Below the pieces are notes generated by a model that was not told the DNA's origin, made no database searches, and worked only from the letters and a program-made list of their open reading frames with translations. A stretch of 64,000 nt of DNA from an uncultured Dokdonia sp. GTDB lineage: Bacteria; Bacteroidota; Bacteroidia; Flavobacteriales; Flavobacteriaceae. The number at the start of each line of letters is the position of its first letter. Position 1 is the stretch's first letter. The stretch lies in contig NZ_CANLOB010000010.1 of NCBI RefSeq assembly GCF_947492815.1, positions 62,001-126,000 of the forward strand, written 5' to 3'. Positions 1 to 9,530 of the stretch are shown here, piece after piece. Made by a program: the position numbers and the translations under genes.

Positions 1-665
1 GCTGCTGGTGTATATAATTCTCCTCGTAATCCTTCAAAAGATCCAGATACTACGAGTTCATTTCCTGTTAGTGTAGCATTTACAGTTCCTGTTGCAGTTG
101 TAAATGCAGCAGGGTTTTCTTGAACACCACTTAGGATTGCTGTAAATTCAACTGGAGTAGGCGCTCCCATCCATACAGCAGCACTACCACCTATAGCAGT
201 TGTATACGGAGATGCTCCTCCTACAAAGTTTGCAGCATTATCCCAAATACCAGCTGTTACCGCTTGACTTGCGCGATCCTGATTAGGACCTCCCCACTGC
301 ATGAAATCTACATATATACTTGAGTTTGTAGATCCAAAAGAGTTTGTACTAAACAATCCTAATCCACCAGCTCCATCTGCATTTTCTCCTGTTATTAAAG
401 GAAAGTCAAATGTTACTGCCTCATCAGCACTAAGCATATAATCACCCTCTACAATAGAGAGTGCGCTTAACTGACGGTATTGTCCAGGTCCTAAGCATAC
501 CCAATAACTAGAGATATCCAAATCCATATCACCTAGATTTGTAATCGTTACATCATTTGTAGAAGTATTTACTTCTGTAAGTGTAGGGTCTGCTTGTGCA
601 TTTACATGAATGGTAAATAATACCATCATAAGCCAGAGACCCACATTAAATAATTTTCTTTTCAT
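1..665 (-). CDS. Secreted CHRD-domain protein, C-terminal part missing
   Basis: The reading frame starts at the ATG at 665 and stays open to the window edge, giving 221 codons with no stop. Residues 1 to about 24 are a signal peptide ending in VNAQA. Residues 25 to about 170 are a beta-rich, Asn/Gly-rich region that begins like a lamin-tail-type domain (TLTEVNTSTNDVTITNLG). From about residue 176 the sequence FTAILSGVQENPA is the typical start of a CHRD domain, a fold found in chordin and in many secreted bacterial proteins of unknown role. The protein is therefore exported, but no enzymatic function can be given. The C-terminus is cut off, so a type IX sorting domain cannot be checked. Confidence 0.82.
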   Translation of the reverse strand, partial: MKRKLFNVGLWLMMVLFTIHVNAQADPTLTEVNTSTNDVTITNLGDMDLDISSYWVCLGPGQYRQLSALSIVEGDYMLSADEAVTFDFPLITGENADGAGGLGLFSTNSFGSTNSSIYVDFMQWGGPNQDRASQAVTAGIWDNAANFVGGASPYTTAIGGSAAVWMGAPTPVEFTAILSGVQENPAAFTTATGTVNATLTGNELVVSGSFEGLRGELYTPA

Positions 666-1155
666 GACACGTAATTTTTAAATAGTAGTTTTAATTTTCT
701 TTTTTGATTAAACATTTGTGATTAAATAGTACTTCCATTATTTACTAACTTGTTTTGAAGAATAACTGCCTTAGATCATAGCAAATCATCAGGCAGTTAT
801 TTTCAAATCAACAAATCAATCTAGCTAACGCAAACACTAAATATTTTTAATAGGGATATTTGATTAAAAGGAATTATTGGTTTCTTATGACCGTTATCAT
901 CTATATGGTTATGTTCTTTTTTCATTTTTCCCTGTTATTATTTTCTGGTGCAAATAAAGGAGAAGAAAGCACCCTATTACAAGTAAATATGTGTGAGGTG
1001 GAAAAAACGGCTTTAAAAAGGAATTGCGGGAAGCCTTGATATAATTGACTTTACAAAGGATGTTCAAAATAAGCTATACGTAAATGCTCATTCTCGTAGT
1101 AATACGGTTACTTAAGACAAATTATTATACAATGGCATTTTATGTGGTTTTATAT

Positions 1156-1169
1156 GCTTTCGCGAAAGC
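1156..1169. repeat. Dispersed palindrome GCTTTCGCGAAAGC
   Basis: Perfect 14-bp inverted repeat. The same core occurs at 9531-9550, 14770-14785, 28248-28262, 36812-36827, 43007-43022, 49061-49080 and 56808-56819, with partial copies elsewhere. Confidence 0.85.
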
Positions 1170-1371
1170 GTATAACGCACAACACACTATCTAAAAGTGA
1201 AAAGAAATGAAATGAATGAAGTAAATAATACAATAGTATTTATTTCAAATAAAGAGATATTCATCTATTGTACACTTAGGTGTTCATTACTCTAATATTT
1301 TAGTGAAATTTTCTTTTAGAGTTAGGAAAAAACCGATAAAATTATTCAAAACACAAGACAGGTAGGCATAA

Positions 1372-1401
1372 AAAAAGGGATACATTATTGTATCCCTTTT
1401 T
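1372..1401 (-). terminator. Rho-independent-type hairpin
   Basis: Perfect 13-bp stem AAAAAGGGATACA / TGTATCCCTTTTT with a four-base TTAT loop. It lies just downstream of the beta-barrel gene that ends at 1424. On the minus strand the hairpin is followed by a run of T, as expected for intrinsic termination of the three-gene operon at 1424-3315. Confidence 0.8.
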
Positions 1402-1423
1402 AATTAATTATTATCGTGTATTC

Positions 1424-2347
1424 TTATAACTGAATAAAATAAGTTGCATGAAATCCAAAATGAAGATTACCATCTCTAAAATTGAAGTTATTTTCTGTTT
1501 TAATGATGTACTTATCTTCTACAAGGTTTCTTGCATTGGTCAACTTAAATTGTAAAAGTAAATTAGATACTTCCCAATTAGCTCCTAAACTAAAAGGTCC
1601 ATAGGTATCTACAAAATCTACTGGCTTTAGTACATAATAGTACTCTGATACTATAGAAACATGATTACTTACTTTATATCTTGCTCCAAAACCTACTGCA
1701 AAATGGTGAGGACTAGCGTCATCTACAAGTTTATCTTCTGCTCTAAACACATAAGTTGGTGCTATTTGAAAGGAGAAGTTTCTAGAAAATTTTCTTGCTA
1801 TTAGTAATTGGGTTGTGGTCGCAAATTTATTTTCAGAGGGTACATCTCGTTTTGTTGTCATCGCTTCATCTGTATAGAGTATGCCTTTAAAGGAAGACTT
1901 TCCTCTATATACACCTCCTTGAAAAAGTGTGATGCTAAACGGAAATTTAGCTCCTGAGTCTCTTTGATAAAACAAACGATATTTTCCAAATACGTCTATA
2001 GATCGGTATCCTGTACCATATCCAGCACCAACGGTAAACCTATCTGAAATTCCATAATCTACTCCTACTCTACTATTCCATTTATCGGCAGCAAAAGTTT
2101 GTACACGTTCTGTATCAGGAACAGGTCTATTCCAAAAACGATTCATAGATGATATTTCCAAAACACCTTTCTTTCTGGTTTCTACAGAGTGTCCTATAGA
2201 AATATGTGTACCTTTAAAGGTTGCAATTGTAGGTAATGAATCTTCTACAGTTATTGCTTCTAAATCTTTCAAAATATCTTGCGCATGTATCACTTGAATC
2301 ATGCTCAAGAACAATAATGTGAAAAGAAATTTATTTTTGATTATCAT
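1424..2347 (-). CDS. DUF5777-like outer-membrane beta-barrel protein
   Basis: The open frame extends up to 2428, but the signal peptide begins at MIIKNKFLFTLL, so I place the start at 2347; an ATG at 2356 is an alternative. The mature protein of about 285 residues is rich in alternating aromatic and polar strands (GVDYGISDRFTVGAGYG, FSFQIAPTYVF, HFGFHATYFIQL) and ends in an aromatic-rich strand, as outer-membrane barrels do. It resembles the flavobacterial DUF5777 barrel family, whose substrate is unknown. It is the last gene of an operon, overlapping the YceI gene by 17 nt, and is closed by a strong terminator. Confidence 0.7.
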   Translation of the reverse strand: MIIKNKFLFTLLFLSMIQVIHAQDILKDLEAITVEDSLPTIATFKGTHISIGHSVETRKKGVLEISSMNRFWNRPVPDTERVQTFAADKWNSRVGVDYGISDRFTVGAGYGTGYRSIDVFGKYRLFYQRDSGAKFPFSITLFQGGVYRGKSSFKGILYTDEAMTTKRDVPSENKFATTTQLLIARKFSRNFSFQIAPTYVFRAEDKLVDDASPHHFAVGFGARYKVSNHVSIVSEYYYVLKPVDFVDTYGPFSLGANWEVSNLLLQFKLTNARNLVEDKYIIKTENNFNFRDGNLHFGFHATYFIQL

Positions 2348-2882
2348 TAGGTGCATATTGAAATTTAAAAGATACTTGAACATTCTTTGCAATGTTAGGA
2401 GATAATATGGGGGGAACTTTAATTTCATAATCTTTTATAGAAACATCTAAGGCTCCGCTTATAGAATAAATATTGTCTGATTTTACAATCATCGCTTTAA
2501 ACTCTACAGGTTTTGTAATTCCTCTTAATTTAAAATCTCCTTTTATAATTCTAGTTTGTGTGCCTTCTTGTGTAGGATCAAAATCAACAATCACTCCTTG
2601 AAAGGTTGCTTTAGGATATAGATCTGACTCTATATAACTCTCATTAAAGTGTTCATACATTAATGACTTTTCAAATGTAAAAGCCCTCATAAGGATTTGA
2701 ACTCCAATTTTATTAGACGAAGGGTACAATATGCTTGCCACTTGATTATTTGTAGCCTGTATATTTTCTACAGAGGTATACGAAAAGAATGTAACCTCTC
2801 CTTGTCTAGTAATGTATTGATCTTGTGCATGTACAAGACCTACTCCATAGATTGTAAAAAATAATAGTAGTAATTTATTCAT
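2331..2882 (-). CDS. YceI-family periplasmic protein
   Basis: 183 residues. A signal peptide ends at VHAQ (about residue 19). The body shows the YceI lipocalin-like pattern: an early VTFFSYTSVENIQATNNQVAS, a central MYEHFNESYIESDLYPKATF, and KGDFKLRGITKPVEF, which matches the family G-x-L-T-x-x-G-x-T-K/H-P-V signature. YceI proteins bind polyprenoid-like amphiphiles, and many are periplasmic. This gene sits in the middle of an operon, overlapping the OB-fold gene above by 8 nt and the beta-barrel gene below by 17 nt. The ligand cannot be told from sequence. Confidence 0.88.
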   Translation of the reverse strand: MNKLLLLFFTIYGVGLVHAQDQYITRQGEVTFFSYTSVENIQATNNQVASILYPSSNKIGVQILMRAFTFEKSLMYEHFNESYIESDLYPKATFQGVIVDFDPTQEGTQTRIIKGDFKLRGITKPVEFKAMIVKSDNIYSISGALDVSIKDYEIKVPPILSPNIAKNVQVSFKFQYAPNDNQK

Positions 2883-3315
2883 TGACTTCTTCTAAAATGA
2901 TACAATTTAATAAAATTGCATCCATTAAAAAACCTTTAAGTATTCCTTTTACTTTTACTTCGTCTCCAATTTTTAATGTCTCAACAATAGGACCTTGATC
3001 AACTTCCATCTCACACAAGACAAGCCTATTTTCTATTTGTTTCCCTCTCAAAAGTAACGAGTATTTTTCTCCTTTACGTGTTACTTTGTATAGGGTTCCT
3101 TTTATCTCAAAAGCTTTTTCGATGTATTTGGCATACGAAGCTTCTTTATCATTATTAAAATTTTCAAATAGCTCATTGGTTGTGATACTAATTTCTGTTT
3201 TTGCTTTTCTAGTATCAACTCCTTTTGCATTAAAAATATAGTATACTCCTCCTATGACACAAGCAATACCTATGATCATAAATATACCAATTTTAATATA
3301 TGAGTTATTTTTCAA
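2875..3315 (-). CDS. Membrane-anchored OB-fold (tRNA_anti-like) protein
   Basis: 146 residues. One N-terminal membrane segment at about residues 9-28 (IGIFMIIGIACVIGGVYYIF) anchors a periplasmic part. Residues about 60-140 have the OB-fold pattern of the tRNA_anti-like family (KAFEIKGTLYKV, VLCEMEV, IGDEVKVKGILKGF). Such domains occur in Bacteroidota next to YceI and cytochrome-type genes, and they are not known to act on tRNA. It is the first gene of a three-gene operon with the YceI and beta-barrel genes. The binding partner is unknown. Confidence 0.7.
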   Translation of the reverse strand: MKNNSYIKIGIFMIIGIACVIGGVYYIFNAKGVDTRKAKTEISITTNELFENFNNDKEASYAKYIEKAFEIKGTLYKVTRKGEKYSLLLRGKQIENRLVLCEMEVDQGPIVETLKIGDEVKVKGILKGFLMDAILLNCIILEEVNE

Positions 3316-3382
3316 TTTTTTATTTTTATGAATGTCTCTTCCCTATTAAGGAAGTAAGACATCTAAAATATTATTTCTGATA

Positions 3383-3390
3383 CAAATGTA
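3383..3390 (-). promoter_or_regulatory. Possible -7 promoter box for the OB-fold/YceI operon
   Basis: On the minus strand the sequence reads TACATTTG, a match to the Bacteroidota TAnnTTTG box, about 68 nt above the start at 3315. I do not see a well-spaced TTG at -33, so the call is weak. Confidence 0.3.
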
Positions 3391-3544
3391 ATTCACCTTG
3401 TCTAGTATTGCTCTATCCAAAGGATGCAAAATTGCTCAAACGGAAAATTAACCATTAAAAAGGAATCTCAAAACTTCAAAAAACAGTATCATCTGTAGCA
3501 ATGTAGTATTTTAGCTATATAATAAATTGATAACATTTCTATTA

Positions 3545-4684
3545 ATGAAGTATCGTCCATATTATCTATACACAGCAATAAGTCTCTCCATACTATATAT
3601 TATTATAGCATTTATAGCGGCTCCTGTTTTTGTACGCTTAAGCATGAGCAATGTATTATCTAATGATATAGAAGCTACAAAACAAGATGCTCGTATCATT
3701 GCTACTATAAGTGAAGGTATCACAGATAAAGCTGATAAAGAAAAGCTAAAAGAGCGTATTCAGCAAAGTATTCTTAACACAAATACGAATACTATTTTTA
3801 ATTCTGTATTAGATTGGTCTGGAAAGTTCATTAGTCACCCTGATAAAAAACGAAATGGTGAAACTCCGCCTGAAAGTGATGCTTTATCTTTTGGAATACA
3901 AAATGAACTTACAGGGGAAGCTTTATACGCTATCATTTTCAAAAAAACAGACTCTGTAGCAACTTCACAGATTATTCATATGACTGAAGTTAAAGATTCA
4001 GATTGGATTATTGCCAGTCATATTAATAGAGAAAAAATAATGGATCAATCTACAAGTATTCGTAATCAGATATATATCGGTTTTTTAATTGTAGGATTGA
4101 TTACTTTAGTTTTCTTTTTAGGATCTATACGTATTATAAGTAGTTATTATGAAAAACAGTTGGCATTAAAAAATACAAAATTAGAAGATGGTGTGCTTAA
4201 TTTATCCAAACTCAATACTTCCTTAGAAAATTACCAAAAAAACCTATCTGATTTTAAACGTGAGCGTGAGGAAGAGCAAAAACAAGCAGAAGAACAAATA
4301 GAAACTATCGTTACGACAGAAGAGACTAAAGTCTCAAAAACGACAACAAAACAACGTATTCTTACTTATGTTCGTAATGAATTACTGCCTGTTGCCACAG
4401 AAGATATCTCCTACATCTATGTAGAAAACACAATTACCTATATTGTCCGAAAAGATGGTAAACGCTCTACTACGAGCGAAAGTCTGGACTTAATATATTC
4501 ATACCTAGATGAAAAATTATTTTTCAGAGCAAATAGGCAAATCATTGTTGCTATTTCTGCTATTGAAACGATTACTAAATTTGGAAATAGTAAACTTAAA
4601 ATACAAGTAAATCCGACTTCTGAGATTGATATTATTATTGGAAAAAACAAGGCCGCTTCTTTTAAACAATGGCTAGACCTCTAA
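3545..4684 (+). CDS. Membrane-bound LytTR transcriptional regulator with periplasmic sensor
   Basis: From the ATG at 3545 the protein has 379 residues; a TTG at 3527 would add six. Domains in order: TM1 at about 8-29, an extracytoplasmic domain of about 140 residues (30-172, a single-Cache-like size), TM2 at about 176-199, a charged coiled coil at about 205-255, then a LytTR DNA-binding domain at about 275-379 with the typical FFRANRQIIV motif. It has no histidine kinase and no receiver domain, so it would be a one-component system linking an outside signal directly to DNA binding. It is transcribed away from the OB-fold operon. The ligand and targets are unknown. Confidence 0.82.
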   Translation: MKYRPYYLYTAISLSILYIIIAFIAAPVFVRLSMSNVLSNDIEATKQDARIIATISEGITDKADKEKLKERIQQSILNTNTNTIFNSVLDWSGKFISHPDKKRNGETPPESDALSFGIQNELTGEALYAIIFKKTDSVATSQIIHMTEVKDSDWIIASHINREKIMDQSTSIRNQIYIGFLIVGLITLVFFLGSIRIISSYYEKQLALKNTKLEDGVLNLSKLNTSLENYQKNLSDFKREREEEQKQAEEQIETIVTTEETKVSKTTTKQRILTYVRNELLPVATEDISYIYVENTITYIVRKDGKRSTTSESLDLIYSYLDEKLFFRANRQIIVAISAIETITKFGNSKLKIQVNPTSEIDIIIGKNKAASFKQWLDL

Positions 4685-4734
4685 TAATCATTTTATATAC
4701 TATTGATTCTGTTTAACTATTGCCTTATAAGCTG

Positions 4735-4823
4735 TATACGCTTTTGCGAAATCGAGCTTGCGAGACCTGCCTACCGGCAGGCAGGTTCACGACCAAAGGG
4801 AGAATGAAATAGTAAAGCATATA
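4735..4823. repeat. Composite palindromic repeat, copy 1
   Basis: Bounded by tatacgctttt and taaagcatata arms. Inside are gcgaaatcgagcttgcgag, a CCTGCC..GGCAGGCAGG palindrome and ttcacgaccaaagggaga. Related copies lie at 20641-20729, 20849-20918, 24066-24133, 25334-25401 and 49158-49236, and a short form lies inside the photolyase gene at 49676-49714. Confidence 0.8.
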
Positions 4824-4966
4824 TACTCACCTCACTGAAAAATACACATAACCAGTTATAGTAAAGATCATTACACATTCTACACATTGAAAACCTTGTG
4901 ATATTTTATTCAATATTATTGAAAATAGTTATCTTCGGCTGGTTGACAAAAAAAGTTACGAACGCT

Positions 4967-5710
4967 ATGCAAATTTTAGGCATTGATATAGGAGGTACTG
5001 GAATTAAAGGTGCTCCTGTAGATTTAGAAAAAGAAGATTACCTAGGGCAACGTTTTAGAATTCCTACTCCAAAACCTGCTACTCCTGACGCCGTTGCTCA
5101 ATGTGTACAGGAAATTATAGATCATTTTAATTGGAAAGGACCTGTAGGTGTAGGCTTTCCAACTGTCATAGTAAATGGCCAAGCAAAAGCTTATGGAAAT
5201 ATGGATAAAAGCTGGCTAAACGTACAAATAGATAAACTATTTGAAGAAAAAACAGGGCTTCCTTGTACTGTAATTAATGATGCTGATGCAGCTGCTTATG
5301 CAGAAATGCGTTTTGGTAATGGAAAAGGTAAAGAAGGTCTTGTTGCTGTCATTACAGTAGGTACGGGAATAGGTAGTGGTCTTTTTTATAACGGTCAACT
5401 AATTCCTAATTTTGAATTAGGACGCATACAATACAAGAAAAAACCTATTGAGTTTTATGCCGCAAATTCTGCCCGAAAAAGAGAAGAACTTTCATATGAA
5501 GAATGGGCAGAGCGTTTTGATTTTTTCTTAAAACAAGTAGAGCTTGTTTGCACACCAGACTACTATATTATAGGAGGAGGCATTAGTAAACATATAGATA
5601 CATTTAAACATGTACTTACGACTAAAGTTCCTCTTGATGCTGCAAAAACTAAAAATCACGCTGGGTTAATTGGTGCTGCTTTTGCCGCAATGGAAGCACT
5701 AGAGAAATAA
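4967..5710 (+). CDS. ppgK: Polyphosphate glucokinase (ROK family)
   Basis: The frame is open from 4898, but homology begins at [12 protein letters not shown], so the start is the ATG at 4967 (247 residues). Motifs: ATP/phosphate loop DIGGTG at 7-12, sugar-binding and catalytic NDAD at 104-107, phosphate-2 loop VGTGIGSG at 131-138, and YIIGGG near the C-terminus. The length and the FPTVI/NMDKSW segment match polyphosphate-glucose phosphotransferases rather than ROK repressors; there is no HTH and no Cys-rich zinc site. It would phosphorylate glucose to glucose 6-phosphate with polyphosphate, and possibly ATP. It stands alone, convergent with folD. Confidence 0.87.
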   Translation: MQILGIDIGGTGIKGAPVDLEKEDYLGQRFRIPTPKPATPDAVAQCVQEIIDHFNWKGPVGVGFPTVIVNGQAKAYGNMDKSWLNVQIDKLFEEKTGLPCTVINDADAAAYAEMRFGNGKGKEGLVAVITVGTGIGSGLFYNGQLIPNFELGRIQYKKKPIEFYAANSARKREELSYEEWAERFDFFLKQVELVCTPDYYIIGGGISKHIDTFKHVLTTKVPLDAAKTKNHAGLIGAAFAAMEALEK

Positions 5711-5805
5711 ATTACCTCGGAACAAGTTTACGCGAGGCATTTATACGAGATTGAATTTTAATTTCAAACCAAGCCTTGGAGTATTAAATCCTCTAGAGTA
5801 CCAAT

Positions 5806-5837
5806 AAAAAACGAGTCAATTTCTTGCCCCGTTTTTT
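5806..5837. terminator. Hairpin between ppgK and folD
   Basis: AAAAAACG (5806-5813) pairs with CGTTTTTT (5830-5837) around a 16-base loop. It sits between two convergent genes and carries A and T runs on both sides, so it could stop transcription from either direction. The stem is AT-rich, so strength is uncertain. Confidence 0.5.
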
Positions 5838-5862
5838 CTATATTTTATAGCATTTTAACTAG

Positions 5863-6750
5863 TTAGTTATTCACAGCTCTATGACGCTCTCTTGCTAATA
5901 ATGTATTTTTAAGAAGCATGGCAATTGTCATCGGTCCTACACCACCTGGAACTGGAGTTATATACGATGCTTTTTTACTTACTGCTTCATAATCTACATC
6001 TCCTGTGATATAATAACCACGTTCTCTAGTTTCGTCTGGCACACGTGTGATACCCACATCTATAATAACTGCATCATCTTTTACCATTTCTGCTTTTAAG
6101 AATCCAGGAACTCCTAATGCAGTAATGATTATATCTGCTTGTGATGTAATTTGTGTAATATTTTTGGTATGACTATGTGTCAAAGTTACTGTTGAGTTTC
6201 CTGGAAATCCTTTACGCCCCATTAAAATACTCATCGGACGTCCTACAATGTGACTACGTCCTATAACTACAGTATGTTTTCCTTTTGTTGATACATCATA
6301 ACGTTCTAATAATTCTAAAATCCCAAACGGTGTTGCTGGAATAAAGGTACTCATATCTAGTGCCATCTTTCCAAAGTTGGTTGGATGAAATCCATCCACA
6401 TCTTTATCTGGATCTACTGCTAATAATACTTTCTGAGTATCTATTTGTGGAGGTAATGGTAATTGTACGATAAAGCCATCAATATCCCCATTTTTATTAA
6501 GTTCGTCTATTTTGTCTAGTAATTCAATTTCACTAGTTGTGCTGGACATTTTAACCAGTGTAGATTCAAAACCTATACGTTCACATGCACGTACTTTACT
6601 TCCTACATAGGTAAGACTTGCTCCATCATTACCAACGATAACAGCCGCTAAATGAGGTACTTTCTCTCCATTAGCTTTCATTTTATCAACTTCTGCCTTG
6701 ATTTCGTTTTTTATATCATTTGAAGTTTTCTTTCCGTCAAGGATTGTCAT
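5863..6750 (-). CDS. folD: Bifunctional methylenetetrahydrofolate dehydrogenase/cyclohydrolase
   Basis: 295 residues, the usual FolD length. Visible signatures: catalytic Tyr48-x3-Lys52 (YVGSK), DGFIVQLPLP at 91-100, VDGFHPTNFG at 118-127, the NADP-binding GRSHIVGRP at 164-172, and PVPGGVGPMT at 266-275. It interconverts 5,10-methylene-THF, methenyl-THF and 10-formyl-THF in the cytoplasm, supplying one-carbon units for purine and formyl-Met synthesis. It follows ffh on the same strand with a 77-bp gap, so the two may be cotranscribed. Confidence 0.97.
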   Translation of the reverse strand: MTILDGKKTSNDIKNEIKAEVDKMKANGEKVPHLAAVIVGNDGASLTYVGSKVRACERIGFESTLVKMSSTTSEIELLDKIDELNKNGDIDGFIVQLPLPPQIDTQKVLLAVDPDKDVDGFHPTNFGKMALDMSTFIPATPFGILELLERYDVSTKGKHTVVIGRSHIVGRPMSILMGRKGFPGNSTVTLTHSHTKNITQITSQADIIITALGVPGFLKAEMVKDDAVIIDVGITRVPDETRERGYYITGDVDYEAVSKKASYITPVPGGVGPMTIAMLLKNTLLARERHRAVNN

Positions 6751-6827
6751 ATTGTTAGTATTTATTTAAGGAATTACTATTTAAAACTATCTACAGCTAC
6801 TGTACACTACTTACTAATCGGCGTAGC

Positions 6828-8159
6828 CTATTTCTGCATTCTACTCATAGCTTGCATCATCTTACGGCCTCCGCCTCCTTGCATCATTTTCATCATTTTA
6901 CTCATTTGATTAAACTGTTTGAGCAATTGATTTACTTGCTGTACAGAAGTACCAGAACCTTTTCCTATTCGTTTTTTACGACTAGAATTAATAACAGAGG
7001 GATTTGTACGTTCTTCTACAGTCATAGAATGAATAATGGCTTCAATATGCTTAAAGGCATCATCATCAATATCTACTCCTTTCAACATTTTTCCAGCACC
7101 AGGTATCATTCCCATAAGGTCTTTCATGTTACCCATCTTCTTTACCTGCTGAATTTGCTTTAAGAAATCATCAAATCCAAATTGGTTTTTAGCAATTTTC
7201 TTTTGAAGTTTACGCGCCTCTTCTTCATCAAATTGTTCTTGAGCACGCTCTACAAGAGAAACAACATCTCCCATCCCTAAGATACGATCTGCCATACGAG
7301 AAGGATAGAATACATCTATCGCTTCCATTTTTTCTCCAGTACCTATAAATTTAATAGGTTTATCTACTACAGATTTAATAGAAATCGCTGCTCCACCTCG
7401 TGTATCACCATCTAGCTTTGTAAGGATAACTCCGTCAAAGTTTAGAATATCATTAAAAGCTTTTGCTGTATTTACAGCATCTTGACCTGTCATAGAATCT
7501 ACAACAAATAACGTCTCTTGTGGTTGGATTGCTTTATGGATATTTGCAATCTCGTCCATCATCTCCGTATCTACGGCAAGACGACCTGCTGTATCGACAA
7601 TCACAACATTATGACCATTTGCTTTTGCAAAAGCAACACCTGCTTCAGCAATAGCTACTGGATCTTGATTATCTCTATCTGAAAAAACATCTACTTTAAT
7701 AGCATCTCCTACTACATGTAATTGATCTATCGCCGCTGGACGATATACATCACAAGCTACTAGTAATGGTTTTTTCGTTTTTTTAGTTTTAAGGAAGTTC
7801 GCTAGTTTACCAGAAAAAGTAGTTTTACCAGAACCTTGAAGTCCTGACATTAAAATAACACTTGGATTTCCTGAAAGGTTTACTCCTGAAACATCACCTC
7901 CCATGAGTTCAGTAAGCTCATCTTTTACAATCTTGACCATTAATTGGCCTGGTTGTAAAGTCGTAAGTACGTTTTCTCCTAATGCTTTTTCCTTTACCCT
8001 ATTGGTAAAATCTTTGGCAATCTTAAAGTTAACATCGGCATCTATAAGTGCACGACGTACTTCTTTAAGTGTCTCTGCAACATTTACTTCTGTAATGCTC
8101 CCGTGTCCTTTAAGTACGTGGAGGGCTTTATCTAACTTATCACTTAAATTATCAAACAT
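6828..8159 (-). CDS. ffh: Signal recognition particle protein Ffh
   Basis: 443 residues. The N domain (about 1-95) carries ALIDADVNFK. The G domain has the P-loop GLQGSGKTT at 106-114, DTAGR at 189-193 and TKLDGDTRGG near 248-257. The M domain, from about 300, is Met-rich and holds the RNA-binding segment around SSRKKRIGKGSG; the C-terminus is a MMKMMQGGGGRKMMQAMSRM-type tail. Ffh binds SRP RNA and the FtsY receptor and targets membrane proteins cotranslationally. It is upstream of folD on the same strand. No SRP RNA gene is visible in the window. Confidence 0.98.
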   Translation of the reverse strand: MFDNLSDKLDKALHVLKGHGSITEVNVAETLKEVRRALIDADVNFKIAKDFTNRVKEKALGENVLTTLQPGQLMVKIVKDELTELMGGDVSGVNLSGNPSVILMSGLQGSGKTTFSGKLANFLKTKKTKKPLLVACDVYRPAAIDQLHVVGDAIKVDVFSDRDNQDPVAIAEAGVAFAKANGHNVVIVDTAGRLAVDTEMMDEIANIHKAIQPQETLFVVDSMTGQDAVNTAKAFNDILNFDGVILTKLDGDTRGGAAISIKSVVDKPIKFIGTGEKMEAIDVFYPSRMADRILGMGDVVSLVERAQEQFDEEEARKLQKKIAKNQFGFDDFLKQIQQVKKMGNMKDLMGMIPGAGKMLKGVDIDDDAFKHIEAIIHSMTVEERTNPSVINSSRKKRIGKGSGTSVQQVNQLLKQFNQMSKMMKMMQGGGGRKMMQAMSRMQK

Positions 8160-8299
8160 ATCTTACTACTGAAAAAATTGAATTCCGATATTTAATTATC
8201 GAGGTTACAAATTTAATGATTTGAAGCATATATACATAGTGGTAATACAAGGTATTCTATTATAATATCTATAAATTCTTGTAGATGTGTCTCTAAAAA

Positions 8300-8332
8300 A
8301 ATGGCTAGATTATGTGAAATAATCTAGCCATT
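8300..8332 (-). terminator. Strong hairpin terminator
   Basis: AATGGCTAGATTAT (8300-8313) pairs perfectly with ATAATCTAGCCATT (8319-8332) across a 5-base loop. On the minus strand it is followed by a run of six T. It therefore closes the lipoprotein gene that ends at 8361, upstream of ffh. Confidence 0.85.
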
Positions 8333-8360
8333 GCATTCAAAATATATAAACTTGAAGAAA

Positions 8361-9479
8361 CTAATCTTCACATTCCATAGACTGGAGTGTTAATAGTGTT
8401 GTTGTAAACTCTAATGTATCAGGGTTTTCTATGCGTACATATATGTCTCTTACATCAGTGATAATAGCTACATCAGCAGGGATTGGATTTATAGCAGTCT
8501 CTGCCTCTATTTCTGTATCGTAAAAAGTAATTTGCCATTCAACAGGGTCAGACACCTCTCCCATATCATTTATCTCAGGTTGAGGAGCTGCAATCACAAT
8601 AATACACTCTATATAATCTTCTAGCGTAAAAGTAGCTACGCCTGGTGTGTCTTCTTCTTCACATTCTTCAAAAAGTAATGTAGTACAATAAGCCCCTGCT
8701 TCACACTCTTTTTCTAATATAAAACGAGTTGCTGCATCATTTTCGATGTCTATCATAACATTTGTTAAGGCAAGTACTTTCCAGTCAAAGTTCCAATCTT
8801 CACCTACAACTCCATCTGTTTCAGAGTCATCAAGATTGATATTCAGGTGTAGCTCATCTTCTATAAAGTAAAAAATCCAAGTTCCATCATATACATCTCC
8901 TCTATAAAAGAATTCCACAACACCAGCACTAGAAAGTTTAAATACAGCATCTACATACGTATTAAAGGCAATATCATCTGGAATTTGAACTTCCCAAACA
9001 CATTCTACTGCAGAAGCTGATGCATTTCCTATTATAATTTCCTGTTCTTCTTCAATACACGCATCTATCGCTGCCCTTAACTCATCTTTATCATTGATAG
9101 TCAATGAAGTTCCATCATCAAGTGTGCTCGTAATAGGAAAGCTTACATTTATAAACTGGCCATCTTCTACGCTACCTAATACATTACTAAATTCTTCATC
9201 ATTATTTACAATGATAGAAGATTGAAGTTCTATGTCTTCATTATAAATAACAACGGTAAATGAGTAAATAAAATTTATACATGTTACATCTGTTGCACTA
9301 GGATCATCGGTAGTTATTCGATTCATAAGATCAAACAACTCAGAATCTTCTGCAATCAGTTCGGCTTCGGTAATTTGAAAAAGATCATCTAAATCTTCAT
9401 TACCACAACTTACCAAACAAAAAAGAATAGTTATACTTAAAAGGAAATTTCTAAATGTCATAAAAAAAGGGTTATTCAT
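8361..9479 (-). CDS. Acidic lipoprotein of unknown function
   Basis: The frame is open from 9638, but its first 53 codons include the dispersed palindrome at 9531-9550 and look non-coding. A start at 9479 or 9461 gives a signal peptide with the lipobox LVSC at the end of ITILFCLVSCGNED. The mature part of about 345 residues is very acidic, with repeated short beta-rich modules and paired Cys (for example ECEAGAYCTTLLFEECEEE). I recognise the general type of Bacteroidota surface lipoprotein but no named domain. It has its own terminator at 8300-8332. Confidence 0.72.
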   Translation of the reverse strand: MNNPFFMTFRNFLLSITILFCLVSCGNEDLDDLFQITEAELIAEDSELFDLMNRITTDDPSATDVTCINFIYSFTVVIYNEDIELQSSIIVNNDEEFSNVLGSVEDGQFINVSFPITSTLDDGTSLTINDKDELRAAIDACIEEEQEIIIGNASASAVECVWEVQIPDDIAFNTYVDAVFKLSSAGVVEFFYRGDVYDGTWIFYFIEDELHLNINLDDSETDGVVGEDWNFDWKVLALTNVMIDIENDAATRFILEKECEAGAYCTTLLFEECEEEDTPGVATFTLEDYIECIIVIAAPQPEINDMGEVSDPVEWQITFYDTEIEAETAINPIPADVAIITDVRDIYVRIENPDTLEFTTTLLTLQSMECED

Positions 9480-9530
9480 ATTAGTCTCTATTTTTAGGAT
9501 CAAGATGATACATTTAGCTTTTTGTAATTG

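Larger units (their letters stand above)
666..1423. other. Long intergenic region
   Basis: This 758-bp stretch lies between the divergently placed 3' end of the beta-barrel gene and the start of the CHRD gene. I see no convincing gene. It holds the palindrome GCTTTCGCGAAAGC at 1156-1169 and a strong hairpin terminator at 1372-1401. The promoter of the CHRD gene must lie just above 665, but I find no clear TAnnTTTG box. A 50-codon frame at 887-1039 begins with hydrophobic residues but has no other support. Confidence 0.6.

Noticed and set aside
887..1039. 50-codon frame with hydrophobic N-terminus
   Set aside because: No promoter, terminator or family match, and it lies in an AT-rich gap where short frames are common.
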